Positions 1 to 5,998 of a DNA stretch of 20,694 nt are shown here, one piece after another (the stretch's first letter is position 1; every line of letters starts with the position of its first letter). Source of the stretch: JAUIHN01 sp964556075. Its GTDB lineage: Bacteria > Patescibacteriota > Saccharimonadia > Saccharimonadales > Saccharimonadaceae. The notes under the pieces were generated by a model that was given only the letters and a program-made list of their open reading frames with translations, did not search any database and was not told where the DNA came from. Made by a program: the position numbers and the translations under genes. Location: positions 1 to 20,694 of the forward strand of contig CAZKUV010000008.1 in the NCBI GenBank assembly GCA_964556075.1, given 5' to 3'.

Positions 1-1
1 A

Positions 2-7
2 TATAAT
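2..7 (+). promoter_or_regulatory. -10 box of truB, leaderless arrangement
   Basis: TATAAT is a perfect -10 hexamer and ends 7 bases before the GTG start codon of truB. A transcript starting at the usual distance would begin at or next to the GTG, so the mRNA is predicted to be leaderless. Any -35 box lies outside the window. Confidence 0.6.
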
Positions 8-14
8 ATGGGGA

Positions 15-695
15 GTGACAGATAGCAACATTCTACTCATAGACAAGCCTGCTGGCTGGACGAGCTTCGACGTGGTGGCGAAAATCCGGGGAGGGGTACG
101 ACGTAAGTATCTCGATGCCGGCGTCAAACCGACTAAGCGTCAACTCAAAGTCGGGCATGCCGGCACACTGGATCCATTCGCGACCGGGCTGTTAATTATC
201 CTGCTTGGGGACGCCACCAAAAAAGCGAGTGAGTTCCTTAAGCTCGATAAAACATACGAGGCGGAGATTTTGCTCGGACAGACGAGCACGACTGGTGATC
301 CCGAAGGAGAGTTGGCAAGCGTCAGCGACAAACAGCCGACAGAAACCGAAGTCCGTTCGGTACTCGAGGCGTTTATTGGAGATATCCGACAGCGTCCACC
401 TATGTTTAGCGCCATAAAAATCGATGGAAAGCGAGCATACACACTCGCGAGGGACGGTAAGGAGGTGGAAATGCCCGAGAGGAGAGTCAGAATCCATGCT
501 ATTGAGCTCATTAGGTACTCGTACCCTTCGCTTTTCATTCGGACTCACGTCGGTAGCGGCACGTATATTCGGAGCCTGGCTGTGGATATCGGGGAGGCGT
601 TAGGAACGGGGGCGTACTGCAAAACGCTTCGGCGGACGAGAGTTGGTACGTGGAGAATCGACGACGCGACGACGGTTGACGCTATCTCGGTCTAA
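15..695 (+). CDS. truB: tRNA pseudouridine(55) synthase TruB
   Basis: TruB converts uridine 55 in the T-loop of tRNAs to pseudouridine. The 226-residue protein starts with the family N-terminus (LLIDKPAGWTSFDVV). It then has the catalytic motif VGHAGTLDPFATGLL at about residues 46-60, where the Asp is the expected nucleophile, and the later family motif RPPMFSAIKIDGKRAY. The length is at the short end for the family, so a C-terminal PUA domain is absent or minimal. The start is GTG; the nearby ATG at 8 runs into a stop after four codons. A -10 box 7 bases upstream suggests a leaderless mRNA. rpsO follows on the same strand but has its own promoter. The truB-rpsO-pnp order is common in bacteria. 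Confidence 0.95.
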   Translation: MTDSNILLIDKPAGWTSFDVVAKIRGGVRRKYLDAGVKPTKRQLKVGHAGTLDPFATGLLIILLGDATKKASEFLKLDKTYEAEILLGQTSTTGDPEGELASVSDKQPTETEVRSVLEAFIGDIRQRPPMFSAIKIDGKRAYTLARDGKEVEMPERRVRIHAIELIRYSYPSLFIRTHVGSGTYIRSLAVDIGEALGTGAYCKTLRRTRVGTWRIDDATTVDAISV

Positions 696-734
696 AAAAT
701 GGCGTCCGGTATGAGCAGAGCGCGGTTGGTCATC

Positions 735-763
735 TTGAAACATGCCCGCTAATCTGCTATAGT
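735..763 (+). promoter_or_regulatory. rpsO promoter (-35, 17 bp, extended -10)
   Basis: TTGAAA (735-740), a 17-bp spacer and TATAGT (758-763), with TGC just before the -10, form a near-consensus sigma70-type promoter. The ATG lies 8 bases past the -10, so transcription should start within a base or two of the start codon. No SD is present. This leaves no leader for an S15 autoregulatory RNA site. Confidence 0.8.
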
Positions 764-771
764 ACAGTCTT

Positions 772-1038
772 ATGATTACTAAAGAAGATAAAGCTAAGGC
801 AATTGCTTTGACTCAGGTCAACAAAAACGATGTCGGTAGCCCACAGGCTCAGGTATCGGTTTTGACGGCTCGTATCAAAGAGGTGACTGAACACCTTAAG
901 ACCAACAAGCAGGACCACATGGCCCGCCGCGGTCTGATTCAGATGGTTGGGAAGCGCAAACGACTTCTCAAATATCTCGAGAAGAATGACTTTGAGAGCT
1001 ATAAGGCCGTTGTCGCGAAACTAGGCCTACGAAAGTAG
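772..1038 (+). CDS. rpsO: 30S ribosomal protein S15
   Basis: S15 is a primary 16S rRNA-binding protein of the 30S platform. The 88-residue length is standard. The sequence carries the family signature through the middle and end: the GSPQAQVSVLTARI stretch, then DHMARRGLIQMVGKRKRLLKYL, with the C-terminal tail KLGLRK. The ATG is preceded by a strong promoter rather than an SD, so the mRNA is predicted to be leaderless. A hairpin terminator follows 11 bases after the stop codon. In many bacteria rpsO is co-transcribed with pnp; here two reverse-strand genes and a terminator separate them. Confidence 0.97.
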   Translation: MITKEDKAKAIALTQVNKNDVGSPQAQVSVLTARIKEVTEHLKTNKQDHMARRGLIQMVGKRKRLLKYLEKNDFESYKAVVAKLGLRK

Positions 1039-1046
1039 CCAGCTAA

Positions 1047-1073
1047 AAACTCCGCGTACAAGCGGAGTTTTTT
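1047..1073 (+). terminator. Intrinsic terminator after rpsO, probably bidirectional
   Basis: The stem ACTCCGC/GCGGAGT (1049-1055 with 1062-1068) has a 6-base loop and is followed by a run of T residues to 1073. A run of A residues on the left side (1045-1049) gives a T-run on the other strand. The same hairpin can therefore end the reverse-strand phosphoribosyltransferase transcript, whose stop codon is at 1116. Confidence 0.85.
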
Positions 1074-1115
1074 GATGGACTTTTACATGATAGTGGGTGA
1101 GGCTGTTAGAGCTGA

Positions 1116-1676
1116 CTACGCGGATGTATCGGTATTGGAAATGGCTTCAATCGAACCAAGCCAACGACTGTGCTCCTTGCCGCTGCCAGCGTCGTCCATC
1201 CCCATGCCGACAAGCCAAACATCATCAACCTCAAATCCGCAATAATCCGGAATAATATCACGTTCCTTTGTTGTTTTCTTGTTAGCAAGTACCGCCAGTT
1301 TGACATCTTTGGCGCCTTGCACGCGCAGATGTTCGGCGACAAAGTGAGCAGTAATTCCTTTATCTAATACGTCATCGAGTACGATCGCTTGTCTATCCTT
1401 GATGACGGTCGACGGCGCGATATCTGTCACGATGGTCGGTTCACCGGCGGTTTGTCCCGATCCGTAGGTACTAACCATCATGTAGTCGATTTCAGGATGG
1501 AAGTCTGGGGCTTGCTTGGTGATTGCGAACATGAGCTGAGCCGCAAACGGAGCGGCGCCGCGGAGCAGTGCGACGAACAAAGGTTTTTCGTCGGGATAGT
1601 CGCGGATAATGTCGTCGGCGAGCTCGCGAATACGAGCGGTTACTTGGTCTTCGGTTGCTAATACGGTTCTTGTCAT
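1116..1676 (-). CDS. hpt: Hypoxanthine phosphoribosyltransferase
   Basis: This enzyme is predicted to salvage hypoxanthine or guanine with PRPP to give IMP or GMP. The sequence shows the type I PRTase fold: a LLRGAAPFAAQL loop, a metal and substrate stretch around EIDYMMVSTYGSG, the PRPP motif AIVLDDVLDKGITA (DKG where DTG is usual) and the late family motif PDYCGFEVDDVWLVGMGMD. I place the start at 1676, giving MTRTVLATEDQ and 186 residues. A -10 box (TATCAT, 1690-1685) then sits 8 bases upstream, as at rpsO. The longer frame from 1694 would translate through this promoter. Base specificity (hypoxanthine or guanine) cannot be settled from sequence. Confidence 0.9.
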   Translation of the reverse strand: MTRTVLATEDQVTARIRELADDIIRDYPDEKPLFVALLRGAAPFAAQLMFAITKQAPDFHPEIDYMMVSTYGSGQTAGEPTIVTDIAPSTVIKDRQAIVLDDVLDKGITAHFVAEHLRVQGAKDVKLAVLANKKTTKERDIIPDYCGFEVDDVWLVGMGMDDAGSGKEHSRWLGSIEAISNTDTSA

Positions 1677-1684
1677 ACTAGACG

Positions 1685-1693
1685 ATGATACCA
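1685..1693 (-). promoter_or_regulatory. Extended -10 box of hpt, leaderless arrangement
   Basis: On the reverse strand TGG-TATCAT ends 8 bases before the ATG at 1676. No convincing -35 is seen, but the TGn element can compensate. The spacing to the start codon matches rpsO and truB. Confidence 0.5.
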
Positions 1694-1732
1694 TAGGGAC
1701 TCGTTAACGCGCCGAGGTATGGTCGTCCATAT

Positions 1733-1783
1733 ACGTCGAAGCCCCGCCCGAAAGGAGCGAGGCTCGACGTGACGGGCGGGGCT
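1733..1783. promoter_or_regulatory. Two mutually exclusive hairpins
   Basis: Stem A pairs ACGTCGA plus GCC (1733-1743, one bulged A) with GGCTCGACGT (1761-1770). Stem B pairs AGCCCCGCCCG (1740-1750) with CGGGCGGGGCT (1773-1783), 11 bp. They share bases 1740-1743, so only one can form. Neither is followed by a T-run. The element sits between the stop of the small membrane protein gene and the hpt promoter, both on the reverse strand. Confidence 0.5.
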
Positions 1784-2141
1784 AGTGGGTGCGCGGAGCG
1801 AACGGGGATGTTAGGCGTTCGCGGAATTGCTCCAGCTTGCGGCTTAGGCGTTGTCGCTGGTTGTTATACCAGTTGTCATCGTCAATGTGCTTTTTGACTT
1901 TGACTGCCATAAGCAGCGCATAGAGGAGCAAGAGCACTCCCATGGTATAGACGCCCTCTACGAAGTACACCGATCCCAGTGAGATTGAGAAGACGAGACT
2001 CATCGAGCCAAGCAAGATACACTGTTCCAGTGCCTCTTGGTACTTAAGGCTCGATGGAATCGCCCATTTCAACTCCTCCGACGACATGATGTAAAGGAAG
2101 TTGGTGATAAGGATTGCCGATGTGAGCGCGAAATACAACAT
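1782..2141 (-). CDS. Small membrane protein, unknown function
   Basis: I do not recognise this 119-residue protein. It has about three hydrophobic stretches likely to span the membrane: residues 1-19, about 40-62 and about 65-82. A charged C-terminal tail rich in Asp, Arg, Lys and Gln (KVKKHIDDDNWYNNQRQRLSRKL) is probably cytoplasmic. A GGAG SD-like site lies about 9 bases before the ATG at 2141. The gene is upstream of hpt on the same strand and divergent from pnp. The hydrophobic pattern and SD support a real gene, but no family is assigned. Confidence 0.65.
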   Translation of the reverse strand: MLYFALTSAILITNFLYIMSSEELKWAIPSSLKYQEALEQCILLGSMSLVFSISLGSVYFVEGVYTMGVLLLLYALLMAVKVKKHIDDDNWYNNQRQRLSRKLEQFRERLTSPFAPRTH

Positions 2142-2152
2142 GACCGTCTCCG

Positions 2153-2201
2153 TTCACGAAGGTCGCGACAGGCGTCAGTTATATTTTACAACTTTCGTGA
2201 A
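2153..2201. repeat. Inverted repeat between divergent genes
   Basis: TTCACGAA (2153-2160) and TTCGTGAA (2194-2201) are exact inverse copies. The right copy lies inside the 12-base near-palindrome CTTTCGTGAAAG (2192-2203). They flank the likely promoter region of the small membrane protein gene and could be operator half-sites or a weak hairpin. Confidence 0.4.
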
Positions 2202-2248
2202 AGATTTCAAGTGTCGAAAGATGAGACAAGACAAGTTGCAAGCCGTGG

Positions 2249-2254
2249 TATAAT
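2249..2254 (+). promoter_or_regulatory. -10 box of pnp
   Basis: TATAAT is a perfect -10 hexamer about 98 bases before the pnp start. No good -35 is visible at 16-18 bp. It predicts a leader of roughly 90 bases. Confidence 0.55.
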
Positions 2255-2283
2255 AGGAACGTAATTAAGGCGGATGGTGATAG

Positions 2284-2329
2284 AGACAAGGGTTTACAGC
2301 CTCGTAAACTTTTACCCCTGTTACTCTCC
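2284..2329 (+). promoter_or_regulatory. Hairpin in the pnp leader
   Basis: GTTTAC (2292-2297) pairs perfectly with GTAAAC (2304-2309) around a 6-base loop. An alternative outer pairing joins CAAGGG to CCCCTG with one mismatch, and GAGA to TCTC beyond it. The structure ends before the SD (AAAGGAGG, about 2339-2346). In E. coli a leader duplex is the target of RNase III and PNPase autocontrol; whether this leader acts that way is inference. Confidence 0.4.
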
Positions 2330-2352
2330 GCTGACGACAAAGGAGGACATCA

Positions 2353-4470
2353 ATGTCTATTATCAATCCGCACGGCAAGGAAATTATATCGGTAAGCGGA
2401 GATTTTCATGGTCGCCCGCTAACACTTGAGGTTAACAGAGTCGGATTTCGTGCGACCGCTAGCGTGCTCGTTACCTACGGTGATACGGTCATCTTAGGGA
2501 CTGCCCAGGTTGGCAGTAAGCCGATTCAGTTGGACTATTTCCCGCTCAGTATTGACTATGAAGAAAAGTTTTATGCAGCCGGTAAAATCAGCGGCAGCCG
2601 TTTCATAAAGAGAGAAGGTCGTCCGAGCGACGAGGCGGTTCTGATTGGTCGATTAATCGACCGTCCAATCCGCCCGCTGTTTCCAAAGGGTTACCGCCAA
2701 GAGGTGCAGGTGGTGACAAGCGTGTTGTCGATGGATCCTACCTTTCGACCTGACGCTGTCGCGATGATTGCCGCTAGCACCGCGTTAATGCTGACTGGCA
2801 CGCCGTTTGACGGTCCAGTGGCGGGACTTCGCGTTGGCCGAGTAAATGGCGAGTTCAAAGCGTTTTTGAGTCCTGAAGAGCGAGCAGCGAGCGACCTCGA
2901 CTTGGTCGTGGCAGGTATTGAGACTGGCGTTACCATGGTTGAAGCAGGTGCGAACGAGGTATCCGAAGATGTTATTGGCGAAGCTCTTGAATGGGCGTTT
3001 GAGGCGTATCAGCCGGCTATTGAGCTACAGAAACAGCTGGTCGAGCGTATCCAGCCAGCCGCCCAAGAGTATGAATTGGTACTTCCGAACGAAGAGATAC
3101 AAAAGGAGGTTGACGCTTGGGTTGATGGAAAATTCGGCTCGGATATCCGCAAAGATTACCCTGAGCGAAATAATGTTGTAAACGAGATTCGCTGGGCGTT
3201 TCACGAAGCGTTTCGCGAGAAGATTGGGGCGGAAGAGTACGAAGCGCTCTATGACGAGTACGACGAGGCCTTTACCGCGGCGCTTCACAAGGATGTCCGT
3301 CGTGGTATCGTCGAGGACGGTCTCCGACCTGATGGCCGTAGACTTAACGAAATCCGCGTGCTGTCGAGCGAGGTCGGAATCTTGCCGCGCACGCATGGCT
3401 CCAGTCTCTTTACTCGCGGTGTAACCCAGGCGATGAACATCGTCACGTTGGCGCCTCTCAGCTACGCCCAGCTGGTTGATACTATGGAAGTGAACGACGG
3501 CGAACGCCGTTATATGCATCACTATAACGCTCCAGGATATACCGTCGGCGAGGTTCGCCGTCTCGGCAGCCCGGGCAGGCGCGAAATCGGGCACGGCTAT
3601 CTCGCCGAACGAGCCGTGCTACCGGTCCTACCTAGCGAAGAGGAATTCCCATACGCCATCCGTTCCGTGACGGAAATCATGAGTCAGAACGGATCGACCA
3701 GTATGGCAGCGACCTGTTCTAGTGTGCTCGCACTGATGGATGCCGGCGTGCCAATCAAGCGTCCAGTGAGTGGTATAGCCATGGGACTTATGATGGATGG
3801 AGATACACCGTACATTCTTCACGATATCGCTGACGCCGAGGACTTTGCCGGAGATATGGACTTTAAGGTGACCGGTACCGAAAAAGGTATCACCGCAATT
3901 CAGATGGACATGAAGCTGCATGGCTTGCCGGTGCGCATTTTACGCCAAGCAATCGAGGAGTCGAAGTCCGGACGAGCGCATATTCTCGAGCACATGTTGT
4001 CAATACTAGCTGCTCCGCGCATGACTCTCAGTCCATACGCGCCACGAATCGAGAAGATTAAGATTAATCCTGAAAAAATCGGGGCGGTAATTGGTAAGGG
4101 CGGCGAGGTAATTAATAAGATTACCGCCGAAACCGGCGCTGAAATCGATATTAAAGAGGACGGTCTGATTACCGTTGCCAGCCCGAACGGCGACTCCATC
4201 GAAAAGGCGTTGAATTGGATTCGGAGCCTGACCGAAGAGCCAGAAGTCGGTCGAATTTACGAAGGCAAAGTCGTCAGTATCAAAGATTTCGGCGCCTTCG
4301 TGAACATTCTCCCGGGTATCGACGGAATGGTTCACATCTCACAGCTTGCGAACGAGCGCGTTAAAAGAGTTACAGACGTGCTTTCAGAAGGTCAGATTGT
4401 TAAGGTTAAGCTGACTGGTATCGACGAACGAGGTCGTCTCAGCTTGAGCATCAAAGCCGTCGAAGAGTAG
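2353..4470 (+). CDS. pnp: Polyribonucleotide nucleotidyltransferase (PNPase)
   Basis: PNPase is a phosphate-dependent 3'-5' exoribonuclease that works as a trimer in RNA decay. The 705-residue length is typical. It has a first RNase PH domain, a helical linker and a second RNase PH domain with the catalytic DFKV aspartate at about residue 503 and QMDMKL shortly after. A KH domain follows (INPEKIGAVIGKGGEVINKI), then a C-terminal S1 domain (GRIYEGKVVSIKDFGAFVNI through LSLSIKAVEE). A strong SD lies about 7 bases before the ATG. The gene has a leader of roughly 90 bases, unlike its leaderless neighbours, which fits post-transcriptional control. It sits near RNase J, the other main mRNA-decay enzyme of this cluster. 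Confidence 0.97.
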   Translation: MSIINPHGKEIISVSGDFHGRPLTLEVNRVGFRATASVLVTYGDTVILGTAQVGSKPIQLDYFPLSIDYEEKFYAAGKISGSRFIKREGRPSDEAVLIGRLIDRPIRPLFPKGYRQEVQVVTSVLSMDPTFRPDAVAMIAASTALMLTGTPFDGPVAGLRVGRVNGEFKAFLSPEERAASDLDLVVAGIETGVTMVEAGANEVSEDVIGEALEWAFEAYQPAIELQKQLVERIQPAAQEYELVLPNEEIQKEVDAWVDGKFGSDIRKDYPERNNVVNEIRWAFHEAFREKIGAEEYEALYDEYDEAFTAALHKDVRRGIVEDGLRPDGRRLNEIRVLSSEVGILPRTHGSSLFTRGVTQAMNIVTLAPLSYAQLVDTMEVNDGERRYMHHYNAPGYTVGEVRRLGSPGRREIGHGYLAERAVLPVLPSEEEFPYAIRSVTEIMSQNGSTSMAATCSSVLALMDAGVPIKRPVSGIAMGLMMDGDTPYILHDIADAEDFAGDMDFKVTGTEKGITAIQMDMKLHGLPVRILRQAIEESKSGRAHILEHMLSILAAPRMTLSPYAPRIEKIKINPEKIGAVIGKGGEVINKITAETGAEIDIKEDGLITVASPNGDSIEKALNWIRSLTEEPEVGRIYEGKVVSIKDFGAFVNILPGIDGMVHISQLANERVKRVTDVLSEGQIVKVKLTGIDERGRLSLSIKAVEE

Positions 4471-4501
4471 TCAAATGCGCGGACCTAGTTCTGACTCGCG
4501 G

Positions 4502-4507
4502 TATATT
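4502..4507 (+). promoter_or_regulatory. Possible -10 box before the P-loop kinase gene
   Basis: TATATT ends 6 bases before the ATG at 4514, repeating the leaderless arrangement seen elsewhere in the window. No -35 is evident, so the gene may equally be read through from pnp. Confidence 0.35.
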
Positions 4508-4513
4508 AGGGAT

Positions 4514-5074
4514 ATGAACCGACCGCTCCTTATTGCCTTTCTCGGCTTTCCGGGTTCGGGGAAAACGCATTTTTCTCTTCGCCTTGCCAAACGTATCGGC
4601 GCGATTACATTGAATAGTGACGCTATGCGGGTTGCGATGTTCGGATCGATTGAGGTAATCGAGACTATTCGCGCCACCGACCCAGCGAGATTGTATAAAG
4701 ACGTATTCGGGGCGATGGACTATGCAGCGCGGCAGGCGCTGCTTGCTGGGCATTCGGTCATCTATGACGCCCAGCAGACCAAGCGAGAAAATCGTCGGAA
4801 TATTGAGAGTATCGCGGCGGATTGTGGAGCGTTGCCAGTGTTGGTGTGGATGAAGACGAGCAGGGAAACAGCCATTCGTCGCGGTCAGGAGCGTGAAGCC
4901 AGGGATGACAGCCACCAGTATGACGAAGAGAAGATGGCATGGTTTATCGACCGCTTTAACACTGTAACTGATCTGCCCGGTGAAGACGAGAACGTTATCG
5001 AGATTAGCGGAGAAGTACCGTTTAACGAACAACTCGAGGCGTTTACCCGAGGGTTAGCTTCCTTTGCTGCCTAA
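4514..5074 (+). CDS. P-loop kinase-like ATPase (AAA_33 / zeta-toxin-like fold)
   Basis: This is a small nucleotide-binding protein of the polynucleotide kinase, gluconate kinase and zeta-toxin type. The Walker A motif GFPGSGKTHFS lies near the N-terminus. The substrate-side motif LNSDAMR follows, then a second Asp motif (VIYDAQQTKRENRR) and a later arginine-rich lid (ETAIRRGQEREAR). The frame could start at 4475, but the start at 4514 (MNRPLLIAFLGFPG) puts the P-loop where the family has it, giving 186 residues. The gene begins about 40 bases after pnp. No antitoxin-like partner is seen, so a toxin role is not supported; the substrate is unknown. Confidence 0.8.
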   Translation: MNRPLLIAFLGFPGSGKTHFSLRLAKRIGAITLNSDAMRVAMFGSIEVIETIRATDPARLYKDVFGAMDYAARQALLAGHSVIYDAQQTKRENRRNIESIAADCGALPVLVWMKTSRETAIRRGQEREARDDSHQYDEEKMAWFIDRFNTVTDLPGEDENVIEISGEVPFNEQLEAFTRGLASFAA

Positions 5075-5087
5075 GGGCAATCATCGT

Positions 5088-5120
5088 AATGTAAAGACGT
5101 ACAAATCCCTTACTTACATT
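5088..5120. repeat. Inverted repeat after the kinase gene
   Basis: AATGTAA (5088-5094) and TTACATT (5114-5120) form a 7-bp stem with a 19-base loop, starting 13 bases past the kinase stop codon. There is no T-run, so it is not a standard terminator. Confidence 0.3.
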
Positions 5121-5246
5121 GGATGAAAATGCGTTCGAACGAGCCGTGTTTCCGACCGAAGCGACAGGGTGCTGCTGTCTCGAACGGCACATATGGGATG
5201 AAGTCGGTTGCTCCCGGACGGGGTACCTTCTAGGTGTCTTCGGCTG

Positions 5247-5252
5247 TATAGT
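5247..5252 (+). promoter_or_regulatory. -10 box of the uracil-DNA glycosylase gene
   Basis: TATAGT ends 6 bases before the ATG at 5259, and no SD is present. This predicts a leaderless mRNA. No clear -35 is found. Confidence 0.45.
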
Positions 5253-5258
5253 AAATGT

Positions 5259-5859
5259 ATGCAGAAACAAGCGGCTATCGACGCGCTTCAATCAGAAATT
5301 ATCAGTAAGCATATTTGTCCCGAGCTGGCCGTTCAGGCGACGCAACTCGTTATGGGGGATGGCAATCCCGACGCGGACATCGTGCTGATCGGGGAGGCTC
5401 CCGGGAAACACGAGGACGAGCAGGGTNNNNNNNNNNGGTAAGCCTTTCGTTGGCGCGGCTGGTAAATTCCTCAATGAAATGCTGTCTCAGGCCGGCATGG
5501 AGAGGGGGGACGTGTATATTACTAATATCGTGAAGTACCGTCCGCCGCATAATCGCGACCCGCTCCCCGAGGAAAAGGCGTCGTTTTTGCCGTACCTGTT
5601 AAGACAACTTGAAATTATCGATCCGAAGGCTATCGTGACGCTTGGTCGACATAGTATGGAGTATTTCCTGCCCAACGCGAAAATCAGTCAGATTCATGGT
5701 CGGGCAACCAGAAAGAAGGTCATTTATCACGACAAATCCGAACGAGAGTGGCTGATAATACCTTTATATCATCCCGCGGCAGCCTTATATAACGGAAGTA
5801 TGAGACAGACGCTTATCGACGATTTTTTGGCGGTTCCAGAGATTATCGGTCGCGCCTGA
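5259..5859 (+). CDS. Uracil-DNA glycosylase, family 4 type, Fe-S cysteines mostly absent
   Basis: This enzyme is predicted to remove uracil from DNA at the start of base-excision repair. Family 4 motifs are clear: GNPDADIVLIGEAPG, EDEQ then GKPFVGAAGKFL, VYITNIVKYRPPHNRDP and the late LYHPAAALYN motif with its active-site His. A 10-N gap (5427-5436) splits the frame. Both sides of the gap carry GGT; merging them removes 13 bases, restores one frame and gives the family motif exactly, for 195 residues. The family usually has four Cys binding a 4Fe-4S cluster. Only Cys20 of the first pair remains. The VKC position is Tyr89, and no Cys occurs near residues 103-105. The protein probably folds without the cluster. 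Confidence 0.88.
5427..5436. other. Assembly gap (10 N) of probably negative length
   Basis: The N block is flanked by GGT on both sides. Removing the Ns and one GGT restores the glycosylase reading frame and its expected motif, so the true sequence probably has no missing bases here. Confidence 0.8.
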
Positions 5860-5880
5860 TTTTATTTTATTGTTAAAGTT

Positions 5881-5889
5881 TGCTATACT
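5881..5889 (+). promoter_or_regulatory. Extended -10 promoter of the RNase J gene
   Basis: TGC-TATACT is an extended -10 whose -35 region (TTTATT, 17 bp upstream) is weak. Transcription from it would give a leader of about 100 bases before the ATG at 5999. The ten-base string TGCTATACTA recurs before rpsF. Confidence 0.65.
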
Positions 5890-5904
5890 AGGGGCACTGG
5901 AGAT

Positions 5905-5987
5905 GGGTATTTCTAAGAAAAGGCTGTCTACCCTTGTCTTATATTTACTATTCGAAACTACTAATTACTAGAAAAATACCTAAGGAG
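5905..5987 (+). promoter_or_regulatory. RNase J leader with alternative pairings beside the SD
   Basis: GGTATTTCTA (5906-5915) can pair with TAGAAAAATACC (5969-5980), with two bulged A residues, in a long-range stem ending one base before the SD AAGGAG (5982-5987). A competing short stem pairs GGGTA (5905-5909) with TACCC (5929-5933). The shared left arm makes the two exclusive. This could control ribosome access or decay of its own mRNA; that is inference. Confidence 0.4.
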
Positions 5988-5998
5988 AAAAACAATAT

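Noticed and set aside
1677..1694. Longer start for hpt at 1694
   Set aside because: The extra six codons would translate through the likely -10 box; the start at 1676 fits family length and the leaderless pattern.
3025..3594. 189-codon reverse frame inside pnp
   Set aside because: It is a shadow frame of pnp with no gene-like features.
4475..4513. Longer start for the P-loop kinase at 4475
   Set aside because: It adds 13 unrelated residues, while the ATG at 4514 places the Walker motif at the family position and has a -10 box 6 bases upstream.
4451..5032. 193-codon reverse frame opposite the P-loop kinase gene
   Set aside because: The forward frame has clear kinase motifs; the reverse frame has none.
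4514..5074. Zeta-type toxin of a toxin-antitoxin pair
   Set aside because: The fold is compatible, but there is no small antitoxin gene next to it; it sits among housekeeping genes.
5119..5388. 89-codon forward frame before the glycosylase gene
   Set aside because: It has no recognisable motif, overlaps the true glycosylase start in another frame and has no start signal.
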